The position numbers and the translations under genes were made by a program. Positions 8,225-14,969 of a stretch of 33,050 nucleotides of DNA are shown here, piece by piece (position 1 is the first letter of the stretch; every line of letters starts with the position of its first letter). The DNA is taken from the NCBI GenBank assembly GCA_004299665.1, contig SCQZ01000389.1, positions 1 to 33,050 on the forward strand, in the 5' to 3' direction. The DNA comes from Jatrophihabitans sp. GTDB lineage: Bacteria > Actinomycetota > Actinomycetes > Mycobacteriales > Jatrophihabitantaceae. Under the pieces are notes generated by a model that was not told the DNA's origin, did not search any database, and worked only from the letters and a program-made list of their open reading frames with translations.

Positions 8225-8272
8225 GCCGGAACAAGCCGGCCGGGAACGAGCAGGCCGGGAACAAGCCGGCCC
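8224..8272 (+). repeat. Three-copy ~15-bp GC-rich tandem repeat after the permease
   Basis: Units of GGCCGGGAACRAGCM occur at 8224-8237 (one base shorter), 8238-8252 and 8253-8267, and a GGCCC remnant follows. The CCGGCC and GGCCGG segments can pair between copies, so the transcript could fold into hairpins. It may act as a weak terminator or a 3' stabiliser for the transport mRNA. Confidence 0.6.
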
Positions 8273-8283
8273 GAGCCGGTGTT

Positions 8284-8320
8284 TTGGGGAATGCGCCGTC
8301 CCGCTGGCACACTGGGACGG
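8284..8320 (+). promoter_or_regulatory. Candidate rpmE promoter with palindrome
   Basis: TTGGGG (8284-8289) and CACACT (8308-8313) are 18 bp apart, a weak but possible promoter. A perfect 7-bp inverted repeat, CCGTCCC (8296-8302) and GGGACGG (8314-8320), brackets the -10. It could be an operator or a hairpin at the 5' end. It does not resemble the Zur boxes I know. Confidence 0.35.
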
Positions 8321-8395
8321 CATCGCACCCGGTCCCGGTTCACGTCGCTGCTCCGGCAGTCGGCGACCCGGCGGCCCCGAGAAGGGATCCACAGC

Positions 8396-8614
8396 ATGAA
8401 ACAGGGCATCCACCCCGACTACGTGATCACGCAGGTCACCTGCTCCTGCGGCAACACGTTCACGACCCGCAGCACCTCGAAGACCGGCCAGTTGCACGCG
8501 GACGTCTGCTCGGCCTGCCACCCGTTCTACACCGGCAAGCAGAAGATCATGGACGTCGGCGGCCGCGTCGACAAGTTCGAGAAGCGTTACGGCAAGCGCA
8601 CCCGCAACTCCTAG
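8396..8614 (+). CDS. rpmE: 50S ribosomal protein L31, zinc-binding type
   Basis: The product is 72 aa, the normal length for L31 of the large ribosomal subunit, which bridges the two subunits. The N-terminus MKQGIHPDY is diagnostic. It keeps the four zinc ligands of the C+ form: Cys16 and Cys18 (CSC) and Cys38 and Cys41 (CSAC). This is therefore the zinc-requiring paralogue rather than the zinc-free replacement. GAAGGGA (8381-8387) lies 8 nt before the ATG. It stands alone between its own promoter candidate and a strong hairpin terminator. Confidence 0.97.
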   Translation: MKQGIHPDYVITQVTCSCGNTFTTRSTSKTGQLHADVCSACHPFYTGKQKIMDVGGRVDKFEKRYGKRTRNS

Positions 8615-8625
8615 CTTCTCCACAG

Positions 8626-8660
8626 CGGCGCCCGGCCCACGACCCGTGGGGCGGGCGCCG
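8626..8660 (+). terminator. Strong hairpin terminator after rpmE
   Basis: The stem consists of CGGCGCCCG paired with CGGGCGCCG, one G-G mismatch, then CCCACG paired with CGTGGG, closed by an ACC loop. That is 15 base pairs in total, starting 11 nt after the rpmE stop. Only two T residues follow, which is common for GC-rich actinobacterial terminators. Confidence 0.75.
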
Positions 8661-8694
8661 TTCCCGTGTCGCCGGTGGTCCCGCGGTCGCAGCA

Positions 8695-8723
8695 GTGGGC
8701 GGATGTGCGTGACCACCGCCCAC
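8695..8723 (+). promoter_or_regulatory. Hairpin in the prfA upstream region
   Basis: GTGGGCGG (8695-8702) and CCGCCCAC (8716-8723) form a perfect 8-bp stem with a 13-nt loop, about 28 nt before the prfA start. It could shape the prfA leader or limit readthrough from rpmE. I see no convincing prfA promoter in 8661-8750. Confidence 0.35.
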
Positions 8724-8727
8724 CCCA

Positions 8728-8755
8728 GTGACCACTCGCGGGAGCGCAGCGATGA
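8728..8755 (+). repeat. Mini-repeat element carrying the prfA ribosome-binding site
   Basis: The segment contains GGGAGCGCAGCGATGA, which matches the GAGGAGCGCAGCG and GCAGCGATGA parts of the 80-bp repeat between atpA and atpG. It supplies the Shine-Dalgarno sequence (GGGAG, 8740-8744) and the start codon of prfA. The frame is also open from the GTG at 8728. Assignment to the family is by eye. Confidence 0.4.
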
Positions 8756-9822
8756 ACGAAGGATCCGGCCGGCTCGGTGAGCTGCTGGCCGAGTATGCCG
8801 ACGTGGAGCGGCAGCTGTCCGACCCCGCCGTCCACGGTGATGCGACCCGGGCGCGCACCCTCGGGCGCCGGTACGCCGCGCTGGCACCGGTCGCCGCCGC
8901 CGCGCGCGAACTCGACACCGCCCGCGACGACCTGACGGCCGCGCGCGAGCTCGCCGGCGAGGACCCGTCGTTCGCCGCCGAGGCCGACGCCCTGACGGTC
9001 CGGGTCGACGCGCTCGGGACGAAGCTGCGCGAACTGCTGCTGCCGCGCGACCCGAACGACGGCAAGGACGCCATTCTCGAGATCAAGGCGGGGGAGGGCG
9101 GCGAGGAGTCCGCCCTGTTCGCCGGCGACCTGCTGCGCATGTACCTGCGCTACGCCGAACGCCAGGGCTGGACGGCCGAGGTGCTCGACGACGAGCCGAC
9201 CGACCTGGGCGGACGCAAGTCCGTGACCGTCGCGCTGCGCGCCCGCGGCCCCGACCGGCCCGTCTACGCCCGCATGAAGTACGAGGGCGGTGTCCACCGC
9301 GTCCAGCGGGTGCCGGCCACCGAGTCCCAGGGCCGCATCCACACCTCCGCGGCCGGTGTCCTGGTGCTTCCCGAGGCGGAGGAGGTCGAGGTCGAGATCG
9401 ACCCCAACGACCTGCGCGTCGACGTGTTCCGCTCCTCCGGCCCCGGCGGGCAGAGCGTGAACACCACCGATTCCGCGGTGCGCATCACGCACCTGCCCAC
9501 CGGCACGGTGGTCAGCATGCAGAACGAGAAGTCGCAACTGCAGAACCGCGAGGCCGCGCTGCGGGTGCTGCGCGCCCGGTTGCTGGCGCACGCCCAGGAG
9601 CAGGCCGACGCCGCGGCGGCCGACGCCCGGCGTTCGCAGGTCCGCACGGTCGACCGGTCCGAGCGGGTGCGCACCTACAACTTCCCGGAGAACCGCATCA
9701 GCGACCATCGCGTCGGGTTCAAGGCGTACAACCTCGACCAGGTGCTCGACGGCGCGTTGGACGACGTCATCGACGCCCTGGCCCGCGCGGAGACCGAGGC
9801 GTTGCTGGCCGGCTCGTCGTGA
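8752..9822 (+). CDS. prfA: Peptide chain release factor 1
   Basis: The product is 356 aa, the standard RF1 length. It recognises UAA and UAG stop codons and triggers peptide release. The catalytic GGQ loop is in SSGPGGQSVNTTDSAV (about residue 232). The stop-codon recognition tripeptide PAT, which marks RF1 rather than RF2, lies in RVQRVPATESQGRIHTSAAG. The ATG at 8752 has GGGAG 7 nt upstream; an in-frame GTG eight codons earlier is less likely. The stop overlaps the prmC start as GTGA. That is sensible because PrmC methylates the glutamine of the GGQ motif. Confidence 0.97.
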   Translation: MNEGSGRLGELLAEYADVERQLSDPAVHGDATRARTLGRRYAALAPVAAAARELDTARDDLTAARELAGEDPSFAAEADALTVRVDALGTKLRELLLPRDPNDGKDAILEIKAGEGGEESALFAGDLLRMYLRYAERQGWTAEVLDDEPTDLGGRKSVTVALRARGPDRPVYARMKYEGGVHRVQRVPATESQGRIHTSAAGVLVLPEAEEVEVEIDPNDLRVDVFRSSGPGGQSVNTTDSAVRITHLPTGTVVSMQNEKSQLQNREAALRVLRARLLAHAQEQADAAAADARRSQVRTVDRSERVRTYNFPENRISDHRVGFKAYNLDQVLDGALDDVIDALARAETEALLAGSS

Positions 9823-10649
9823 CCCGGCCCGGCGAACTGCTGCGGGGAGCGACCGCGCGGCTCGCCGCGGCGGGGGTACCGTCGCCCCGGGTCGACGCCG
9901 AACTGCTGCTCTGCTCGGTCCTGGGAACGACGCGGACCCGCCTGCTCGCCTCCGGCCCGGTGGGCGCGGCCGACGCCGACCGGTTCCGCGAGGCGGTGCG
10001 TCGCCGCGAACGGCGCGAGCCGCTGCAGCACATCGTCGGCACCGCGCCGTTCCGGCACGTCGAACTCGCGGTCGGGCCGGGCGTCTTCGTCCCGCGGCCG
10101 GAGACCGAACTACTCGTCGACGTCGTGCTGGCGCTGCTGCCGGCGCCGGCGGTGGTCGTCGACCTGTGCGCGGGCAGCGGCGCGCTCGCGCTCGCGATGG
10201 CCGGCGAACTGCCCGCGGCACGGGTGTTCGCCGTCGAGCGCAGCGCGTCCGCCCTCGGATGGCTGCGCCGCAACACCGCCGGCGCCGCGGTGACGGTGGT
10301 CCCGGGTGACGTAGGCGATACTGCGCTGCTCGCCGAACTCGCCGGGGGAGTGGACGTCGTCGTGGCCAACCCGCCGTACGTCCCGGACGGCACGCCGGTA
10401 CCGGCGGAGGTGCTCGCCGATCCGCCGGAGGCGGTCTTCGCCGGCCCGGACGGGCTGGCGGTGATACCGCACGTCCTCGCGCGCGCCGGGGACCTGCTGC
10501 GCGCGGGCGGCGCCCTGGCGCTGGAGCACGACGTCTCGCACCGCGACGCGCTTGCCCGGCTGCTGGCCCGGGACGGCCGCTGGAGCGCGCCGCGCGAGCA
10601 CGCCGACCTCACGGGGCGGCCGCGCTTCACCACCGCGCGGCGCGCGTGA
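9819..10649 (+). CDS. prmC: Release factor glutamine methyltransferase
   Basis: The product is 276 aa. PrmC (HemK) uses S-adenosylmethionine to N5-methylate the GGQ glutamine of release factors 1 and 2. The N-terminal helical domain is followed by a Rossmann-type methyltransferase domain. Motif I is seen as VVDLCAGSGALALAMA and the substrate-glutamine motif NPPY as VVVANPPYVPDG. FVPRPETELLVD is also characteristic. The GTG start overlaps the prfA stop by 4 nt, and its own stop overlaps a GTG in the next frame, so this is one operon. Confidence 0.95.
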   Translation: MTRPGELLRGATARLAAAGVPSPRVDAELLLCSVLGTTRTRLLASGPVGAADADRFREAVRRRERREPLQHIVGTAPFRHVELAVGPGVFVPRPETELLVDVVLALLPAPAVVVDLCAGSGALALAMAGELPAARVFAVERSASALGWLRRNTAGAAVTVVPGDVGDTALLAELAGGVDVVVANPPYVPDGTPVPAEVLADPPEAVFAGPDGLAVIPHVLARAGDLLRAGGALALEHDVSHRDALARLLARDGRWSAPREHADLTGRPRFTTARRA

Positions 10650-10663
10650 GGCAGGATGGCGCC

Positions 10664-11305
10664 GTGTCGTCGTACTACGACTGCCGGGACGCCGCGGTCC
10701 GCGAGTCCGCCATCGCCGCCGCCGCGCACGCCGTCGCGGCCGGCCAGCTCGTCGTGCTGCCGACGGACACGGTGTACGGGATCGGCGCCGACGCGTTCGA
10801 CAAGGCGGCCGTCGCGGACCTGCTGGCTGCCAAGGGCCGGGGCCGCGACATGCCGGTCCCGGTGCTGGTCGGCTCGTGGACGACCCTCGACGGCCTGGTC
10901 AGCTCGGTCGGCAGCCGCACCCGCGAGTTGGTCGAGGCGTTCTGGCCCGGCGGCCTGACGCTCGTCGTGGCGCAGGCACCGAGCCTGGACTGGGACCTGG
11001 GGGAGGCGGCCGGGACCGTCGCCGTGCGCATGCCGCTGCACCCGGTCGCGATCGAACTGCTGGAGACGACCGGCCCGATGGCGGTCTCGAGCGCGAACCG
11101 GTCCGGCCACCCGCCGGCCCAGACCGCGGACCAGGCGCGCGACCAGCTGGGGGACCGCGTCGCGGTGTACCTCGAGTCCGGGGCGGCGCCGACCGGCGTC
11201 CCCTCGACGATCGTCGACGTCACCGGGGCGGTGCCGAGGGTGTTGCGCGTCGGCGCGGTGCCGGTCGAGGACCTGCGAGCGGTCGTCCCCGACATCGCGG
11301 GCTGA
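10664..11305 (+). CDS. tsaC: Threonylcarbamoyl-AMP synthase (Sua5/YrdC/YwlC family)
   Basis: The product is 213 aa. The family makes threonylcarbamoyl-adenylate from threonine, bicarbonate and ATP for the t6A37 tRNA modification. The signature PTDTVYGIGADAF is near residues 33-45. The region KGRGRDMPVPVLVGS corresponds to the conserved KxRxxxxP nucleotide-binding segment. SSANRSG is present later. I prefer the GTG at 10664, preceded by GCAGGA. An alternative GTG at 10646 overlaps the prmC stop as GTGA and would add six residues. Its position after prmC matches Rv1301 in M. tuberculosis. Confidence 0.9.
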   Translation: MSSYYDCRDAAVRESAIAAAAHAVAAGQLVVLPTDTVYGIGADAFDKAAVADLLAAKGRGRDMPVPVLVGSWTTLDGLVSSVGSRTRELVEAFWPGGLTLVVAQAPSLDWDLGEAAGTVAVRMPLHPVAIELLETTGPMAVSSANRSGHPPAQTADQARDQLGDRVAVYLESGAAPTGVPSTIVDVTGAVPRVLRVGAVPVEDLRAVVPDIAG

Positions 11306-11312
11306 CGCGGCG

Positions 11313-12482
11313 ATGACCCCCCTGCACCCGTCGCTCGAGTACGTCCTGATCGCCGCCATCGCGGCGGCGGTGAGCTTCCTGCTCACGCCGTTGATGCGCC
11401 GCCTCGCGATGCTGTTCGGCGCCGTGGCCAAACCGCGCGACCGGGACGTGCACGCCGTCGCCATCCCGCGCATGGGCGGTGTGGCCATCCTCACGGGGCT
11501 GGCCGCCGCGCTGTTCATGGCCTCGCGGCTGCCGACCCTGCACAAGGCGTTCGACAGCGGGCCGGAGATCGGGTGGGTGCTGCTGTCCGGGGCCCTGATC
11601 TGCGGCCTCGGCGTGCTGGACGACCGGTTCGAACTGGACTCGCTCACCAAGCTGGCCGGGCAGGTGTTCGCCACCGCGATCATGGTCACGCGCGGCGGCG
11701 TGCAGTTGGCGTTCATCTACGTGCCGTGGGCGGACAGCGGGACGGTGAGCCTCGGGCGGGACCTGGCCATCCCGGTGACGATCGCGCTGACCGTCATCAC
11801 CATCAACGCCATCAACTTCATCGACGGCCTGGACGGGCTGGCGGTGGGCGTGACGGCGATCGGCGCCGGCGCGTTCTTCCTGTACTCCTACCACCTGGCG
11901 CAGGCCGACTTCATCGAGGTGGCGGCGGCACCGACGCTGCTCACCGCGGCGCTGCTGGGGGCGTGCGTCGGGTTCTGGCCGCACAACTTCTTCCCGGCCC
12001 GCATCTTCATGGGGGACTCCGGGTCGATGCTGGTCGGGCTGATGCTCTCCGCGTCCGCGATCACGGCCACCACGACGGCGGACCCCCAGGTGTTCAGCAA
12101 CACCGTCGGCTCCATCCCGCTGGCGATGCCGCTGCTGATCCCGATCGCGGTACTGATCATCCCATTCGTGGACCTGCTGCTCGCCGTCGCGCGCCGGGTC
12201 GGCCACGGCCAGGCGCCCTGGGCGCCGGACAAGCGGCACCTGCACCACCGCCTGCTCGAACTCGGCCACAGCCACCGGCGCGCGGTCCTGCTGCTGTACT
12301 TCTGGGCCGCGCTGCTGGCCTTCGGCGGGGTCGGGGTGGCGATCGTGCGCGGTCCCTGGGTGCTGCTCGGCGGCATCGCCGTCGGCGCCGTGTTCGGGGT
12401 CGTGGTGCTGCTGGTCCCCCGGCTGCGGCGGGGGCGGTCGCGGCCGGTGGGGGCGGTCCCCGTCCGGGCGGTCGAACGGTAG
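11313..12482 (+). CDS. wecA: Undecaprenyl/decaprenyl-phosphate GlcNAc-1-phosphate transferase (WecA/Rfe-like)
   Basis: The product is 389 aa, a polytopic membrane enzyme with about ten or eleven hydrophobic segments. It belongs to the MraY/WecA/TagO family, which loads a UDP-sugar phosphate onto a polyprenyl phosphate carrier. Motifs are intact: LDDRFELD (Asp-Asp pair), NAINFIDGLDGLA, and FMGDSGSMLVG. A His-rich cytoplasmic loop reads DKRHLHHRLLELGH. Context matches rfe (Rv1302), which precedes the atp operon in M. tuberculosis and starts arabinogalactan linker synthesis. The exact acceptor and glycan in this organism are inferred. It starts 7 nt after tsaC. Confidence 0.9.
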   Translation: MTPLHPSLEYVLIAAIAAAVSFLLTPLMRRLAMLFGAVAKPRDRDVHAVAIPRMGGVAILTGLAAALFMASRLPTLHKAFDSGPEIGWVLLSGALICGLGVLDDRFELDSLTKLAGQVFATAIMVTRGGVQLAFIYVPWADSGTVSLGRDLAIPVTIALTVITINAINFIDGLDGLAVGVTAIGAGAFFLYSYHLAQADFIEVAAAPTLLTAALLGACVGFWPHNFFPARIFMGDSGSMLVGLMLSASAITATTTADPQVFSNTVGSIPLAMPLLIPIAVLIIPFVDLLLAVARRVGHGQAPWAPDKRHLHHRLLELGHSHRRAVLLLYFWAALLAFGGVGVAIVRGPWVLLGGIAVGAVFGVVVLLVPRLRRGRSRPVGAVPVRAVER

Positions 12483-12554
12483 CGAATCGCCTTCCAGACA
12501 GGCGTTCGGCAGCTGTCAGGGGCCCCGCCCGCGGTCGGGCAACCTGTGCAACTG

Positions 12555-12563
12555 TGATAAGTT
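12555..12563 (+). promoter_or_regulatory. Candidate extended -10 promoter of the atp operon
   Basis: TGATAAGTT at 12555-12563 fits an extended -10 element (TGN followed by TANNNT). It stands out in an otherwise very GC-rich 186-nt gap after wecA. The -35 region is weak. Transcription would start near 12570, about 50 nt before a short leader ORF. Confidence 0.45.
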
Positions 12564-12620
12564 TCAGTCGCTGTCGGGCGGTCCTCGCCCGCCGCGCTGA
12601 AGCACGGTGAGGAGCTGCCT

Positions 12621-12659
12621 ATGATGGAGATCGGCGTTCGGGCCAGCTGCCGCGTGTGA
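12621..12659 (+). CDS. 12-codon leader ORF before the atp operon
   Basis: An ATG at 12621, 6 nt after a good GAGGAG (12609-12614), opens a frame encoding MMEIGVRASCRV and stopping at TGA 12657-12659. It is in the same frame as atpZ, whose GTG lies 9 nt after the stop and has no Shine-Dalgarno of its own. It may be a leader peptide that delivers ribosomes to atpZ by reinitiation. Alternatively it is the remnant of a longer AtpZ N-terminus cut by a stop codon. It is too short for family recognition. Confidence 0.5.
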   Translation: MMEIGVRASCRV

Positions 12660-12668
12660 TGCGCACCG

Positions 12669-12884
12669 GTGGCTGACCGGCAGTCGGGCGGCTCACCGTC
12701 GTGGGCCAGTCTGCTCGGCATCGGCATCGCCTGTGCGGTGATGGTGTCGGTCGGGCTCGGCCTCGGATGGTTGCTGGACGACCAGCTCGGGACAATGCCG
12801 ATCTTCGTCATGACAGGGCTCGCCGCCGGCCTCGCCGGGGCGGGAACATACACGGTTGTGCAATTTCGCAAGTACTTGAGCTGA
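12669..12884 (+). CDS. AtpZ/AtpI-family small membrane protein
   Basis: The product is 71 aa with two predicted membrane helices (about residues 13-35 and 41-63) separated by the short loop DDQLGTMP. This matches AtpZ/AtpI-type proteins found first in many atp operons. They are proposed to help assemble the c-ring or move magnesium. It begins with GTG, has a poor ribosome-binding site and follows a short leader ORF closely. The next gene encodes a second AtpI-like protein. Confidence 0.75.
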   Translation: MADRQSGGSPSWASLLGIGIACAVMVSVGLGLGWLLDDQLGTMPIFVMTGLAAGLAGAGTYTVVQFRKYLS

Positions 12885-12898
12885 CGAGAGGAAACAGC

Positions 12899-13300
12899 GT
12901 GGGATCGGTCGGATACACCCCGGTCTCCGCCGCTGCGAACCTGCGCCGGTCGATCGTGATCAGCGCAGCCGTCGCGGTCGTGGCGGTCGTCGTGACGATC
13001 GCGGTCGGTCATCCGTTCATGGGGCTGTTCGGCGTGGTCGGCCTCGCGCTGGGCGCGCTGAACAACTGGCTGCTGCAGCGCTCGGTGCTGCGCTACGGCG
13101 CGGACGAGTCGATCGGCAAGAAGCAGTTCCGCAACGGCGTGATGCGCCGCCTCGCCGCGGTGACGCTCATCGCCGTCGGCCTGGCCATCCTCGTCCGGCC
13201 CGACGGACTGGCGGTGTTCTTCGGGCTGGCACTGTTCCACGCGATCATGCTGATCGGGGCGGCGGCGCCGGTGTTCGCGAGTCTGCGGAGCGCCGCGTGA
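12899..13300 (+). CDS. atpI: ATP synthase protein I-like (Rv1303-type)
   Basis: The product is 133 aa with about four hydrophobic segments. It sits just before atpB, the position of Rv1303 and of Streptomyces atpI. AtpI proteins are not part of the finished enzyme and are thought to aid c-ring assembly. I chose the GTG at 12899 because GAGAGGA lies upstream (12886-12892) and the hydrophobic core starts shortly after. An upstream open frame lacks such a site. The stop overlaps the atpB start as GTGA. Confidence 0.8.
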   Translation: MGSVGYTPVSAAANLRRSIVISAAVAVVAVVVTIAVGHPFMGLFGVVGLALGALNNWLLQRSVLRYGADESIGKKQFRNGVMRRLAAVTLIAVGLAILVRPDGLAVFFGLALFHAIMLIGAAAPVFASLRSAA

Positions 13301-14043
13301 GCGCGCCGGCGGCGGTGCCCATGGCGATCAACGTCGAGGTGGGCCACCACATCGAGTGGCACCTGTTCGGGATGACCTTCAACGTCGACACGGTCCTCGG
13401 CACGCTGGTCGCCGGCGCGATCATCATCGGCCTGGGCCTGCTGGTGCGCCGCAGCGCCAGCATGCGCCAGCCGGGCAAGCTGCAACTGATCTACGAGACC
13501 GTCGTCGACGAGGTCGAGAAGCAGGTCGAGGAGTCCCTGGGCATCAAGACGGCCCCGTTCGTCGTCCCGCTGGCGATCACGCTGTTCCTGTTCATCCTGG
13601 TCGCGAACTGGCTGGCGATCATCCCGACGGGCCACCACCCGGAGTACATGCCGCCGCCGGCCTCCGACGTCAACCTCACCTACGCGATGGCGCTGATCGT
13701 CATCGTCTGGATGCACATCGCCGGCATCCGCAAGCGAGGCTTCCGCGGCTTCTACCACCACCTGTTCAAGCCGTACTTCTTCATGTTCCCGATCAACCTC
13801 GTCGAGGAGCTGGCCAAGCCGATCACGCTCGCCCTGCGGTTGTTCGGCAACATCTTCTCCGGCGTGATCATGGTGTCGCTGATCGCGCTGTTCCCGGCCT
13901 TCCTGCTGTGGGCGCCGGAGCTGATCTGGAAGCTGTTCGACATGTTCATCGGCCTGATCCAGGCCTTCATCTTCGCGCTGCTGACCGTGCTCTACTTCGC
14001 CGCCGTGAAGCCGGTGGAAGAGGGCGCGGAGAGCGCGCACTGA
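13297..14043 (+). CDS. atpB: F0F1 ATP synthase subunit a
   Basis: The product is 248 aa, the membrane subunit that provides the proton half-channels next to the c-ring. The essential arginine is in LALRLFGNIFSG, preceded by VEELAKPITLALR. The C-terminal helix pattern GLIQAFIFALLTVLYF is also typical. The GTG at 13297 overlaps the atpI stop; an ATG at 13321 in the same frame is the alternative. N-terminal residues EVGHHIEWHLFGMTFNVDT match the actinobacterial form. Confidence 0.96.
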   Translation: MSAPAAVPMAINVEVGHHIEWHLFGMTFNVDTVLGTLVAGAIIIGLGLLVRRSASMRQPGKLQLIYETVVDEVEKQVEESLGIKTAPFVVPLAITLFLFILVANWLAIIPTGHHPEYMPPPASDVNLTYAMALIVIVWMHIAGIRKRGFRGFYHHLFKPYFFMFPINLVEELAKPITLALRLFGNIFSGVIMVSLIALFPAFLLWAPELIWKLFDMFIGLIQAFIFALLTVLYFAAVKPVEEGAESAH

Positions 14044-14115
14044 GGTCCGTCGTCCGTCCCCTACCCTGTCCGCACCGAGCGGTCGCAGACATCGAACGAA
14101 AGATCGAGGAGAGAA

Positions 14116-14376
14116 ATGGCTAACACGACTCAGCAGGCCATCGAGTTGGCCGGCGGCTTCGTCGGCGGCGGTCTCGCCCTGGGTGGCGGTGCCGTCGGCG
14201 CGGCCATCGGTGACGGCCTGGCCGGTAGCGCTCTGGTCTCCGGCGTCGCCCGCCAGCCCGAGGCCCAGGGCCGCCTCACCACGCTGTTCTTCCTCACCGT
14301 CGGCCTGGTCGAGGCGATGTACTTCATCAACCTCGTCTTCGCCGTGCTGTTCGTGTTCGTCCTCTCCAGCAAGTAA
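14116..14376 (+). CDS. atpE: F0F1 ATP synthase subunit c
   Basis: The product is 86 aa with two membrane helices joined by the polar loop ARQPEAQGR, the rotor-ring subunit. The ion-carrying carboxylate is Glu66 in GLVEAMYFINL, and a conserved Asp33 lies in the first helix. Residue 68 is Met where M. tuberculosis has Ala63, a position linked to bedaquiline response. The ATG has a strong GAGGAGAG upstream. A 72-nt purine-rich gap after atpB precedes it, which suits the high output needed for a subunit present in many copies. Confidence 0.97.
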   Translation: MANTTQQAIELAGGFVGGGLALGGGAVGAAIGDGLAGSALVSGVARQPEAQGRLTTLFFLTVGLVEAMYFINLVFAVLFVFVLSSK

Positions 14377-14390
14377 GGACGCCCCGCACC

Positions 14391-14969
14391 ATGGCCAACT
14401 CCGTCCTCGCGGCCGACAACTTCCTGATGCCCAACGGCACCTTCATCGCCGAGGTGATCGTCTTCCTGCTGATCCTGGGCATCATCTGGAAGTACGTCGT
14501 CCCCTACGTCCAGAAGCCGATGCGCGAACGGCAGGAGATGATCCGCCAGCAGGCGCAGGACGCCGACGACGCGCGGGCGAAGCTCGCCGAGGCGCAGGAG
14601 GCGTTCCAGAAGGCGCTCGCCGAGGCCCGGACCGAGGCCGCGACGATCCGGGAGCGGGCGCGGGCCGAGGCGCAGCGTTCGATCGAGGAGCTGCGCCAGA
14701 CCGCGACGGAGGAGGCGGCGCGCATCGTCGCCCGCGGCGAGGAGCAGTTGAGCTCGCAGCGGGCGGCCATCGTGCGCGAACTGCGCGGCGAGATCGGCGC
14801 GCTGGCGGTCGAGCTGTCGGAGAAGATCGTCGACCAGCGGCTGGCCGACGACGTGCAGGTGCGGGCCACCGTCGATGCGTTCCTGACCGAACTCGAGCAG
14901 CACGATGACTCCCCGGACGACTCCCGCGACGGTTCGCGGGTCGACACCGTGGCGGGTTCCCAGGCATGA
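14391..14969 (+). CDS. atpF: F0F1 ATP synthase subunit b
   Basis: The product is 192 aa: one N-terminal membrane helix (about residues 18-38, AEVIVFLLILGIIWKYVV) followed by a long charged coiled coil. It is the peripheral stalk that holds F1 against F0. The sequence after residue 40 (MRERQEMIRQQAQDADDARA) is the usual start of the stalk. Length is slightly above the E. coli protein, as in other actinobacteria. The stop overlaps the atpH ATG as ATGA. Mycobacteria have a second b-delta fusion; that is not the arrangement here. Confidence 0.95.
   Translation: MANSVLAADNFLMPNGTFIAEVIVFLLILGIIWKYVVPYVQKPMRERQEMIRQQAQDADDARAKLAEAQEAFQKALAEARTEAATIRERARAEAQRSIEELRQTATEEAARIVARGEEQLSSQRAAIVRELRGEIGALAVELSEKIVDQRLADDVQVRATVDAFLTELEQHDDSPDDSRDGSRVDTVAGSQA

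Noticed and set aside
8224..8320. Insertion-sequence end or attachment site near the end of the transporter cassette
   Set aside because: No transposase, integrase, tRNA or matching repeat was found at the other end of the cassette (about 3257-3390).
12657..12659. Selenocysteine or programmed readthrough at the TGA before atpZ
   Set aside because: No SECIS-like hairpin is apparent just after it, and AtpZ homologues do not need the extra residues. A leader ORF with reinitiation is simpler.
14060..14070. Internal promoter (TACCCT) before atpE
   Set aside because: A single weak -10-like hexamer without a -35. The gap is better explained as a translation-enhancing leader for atpE.
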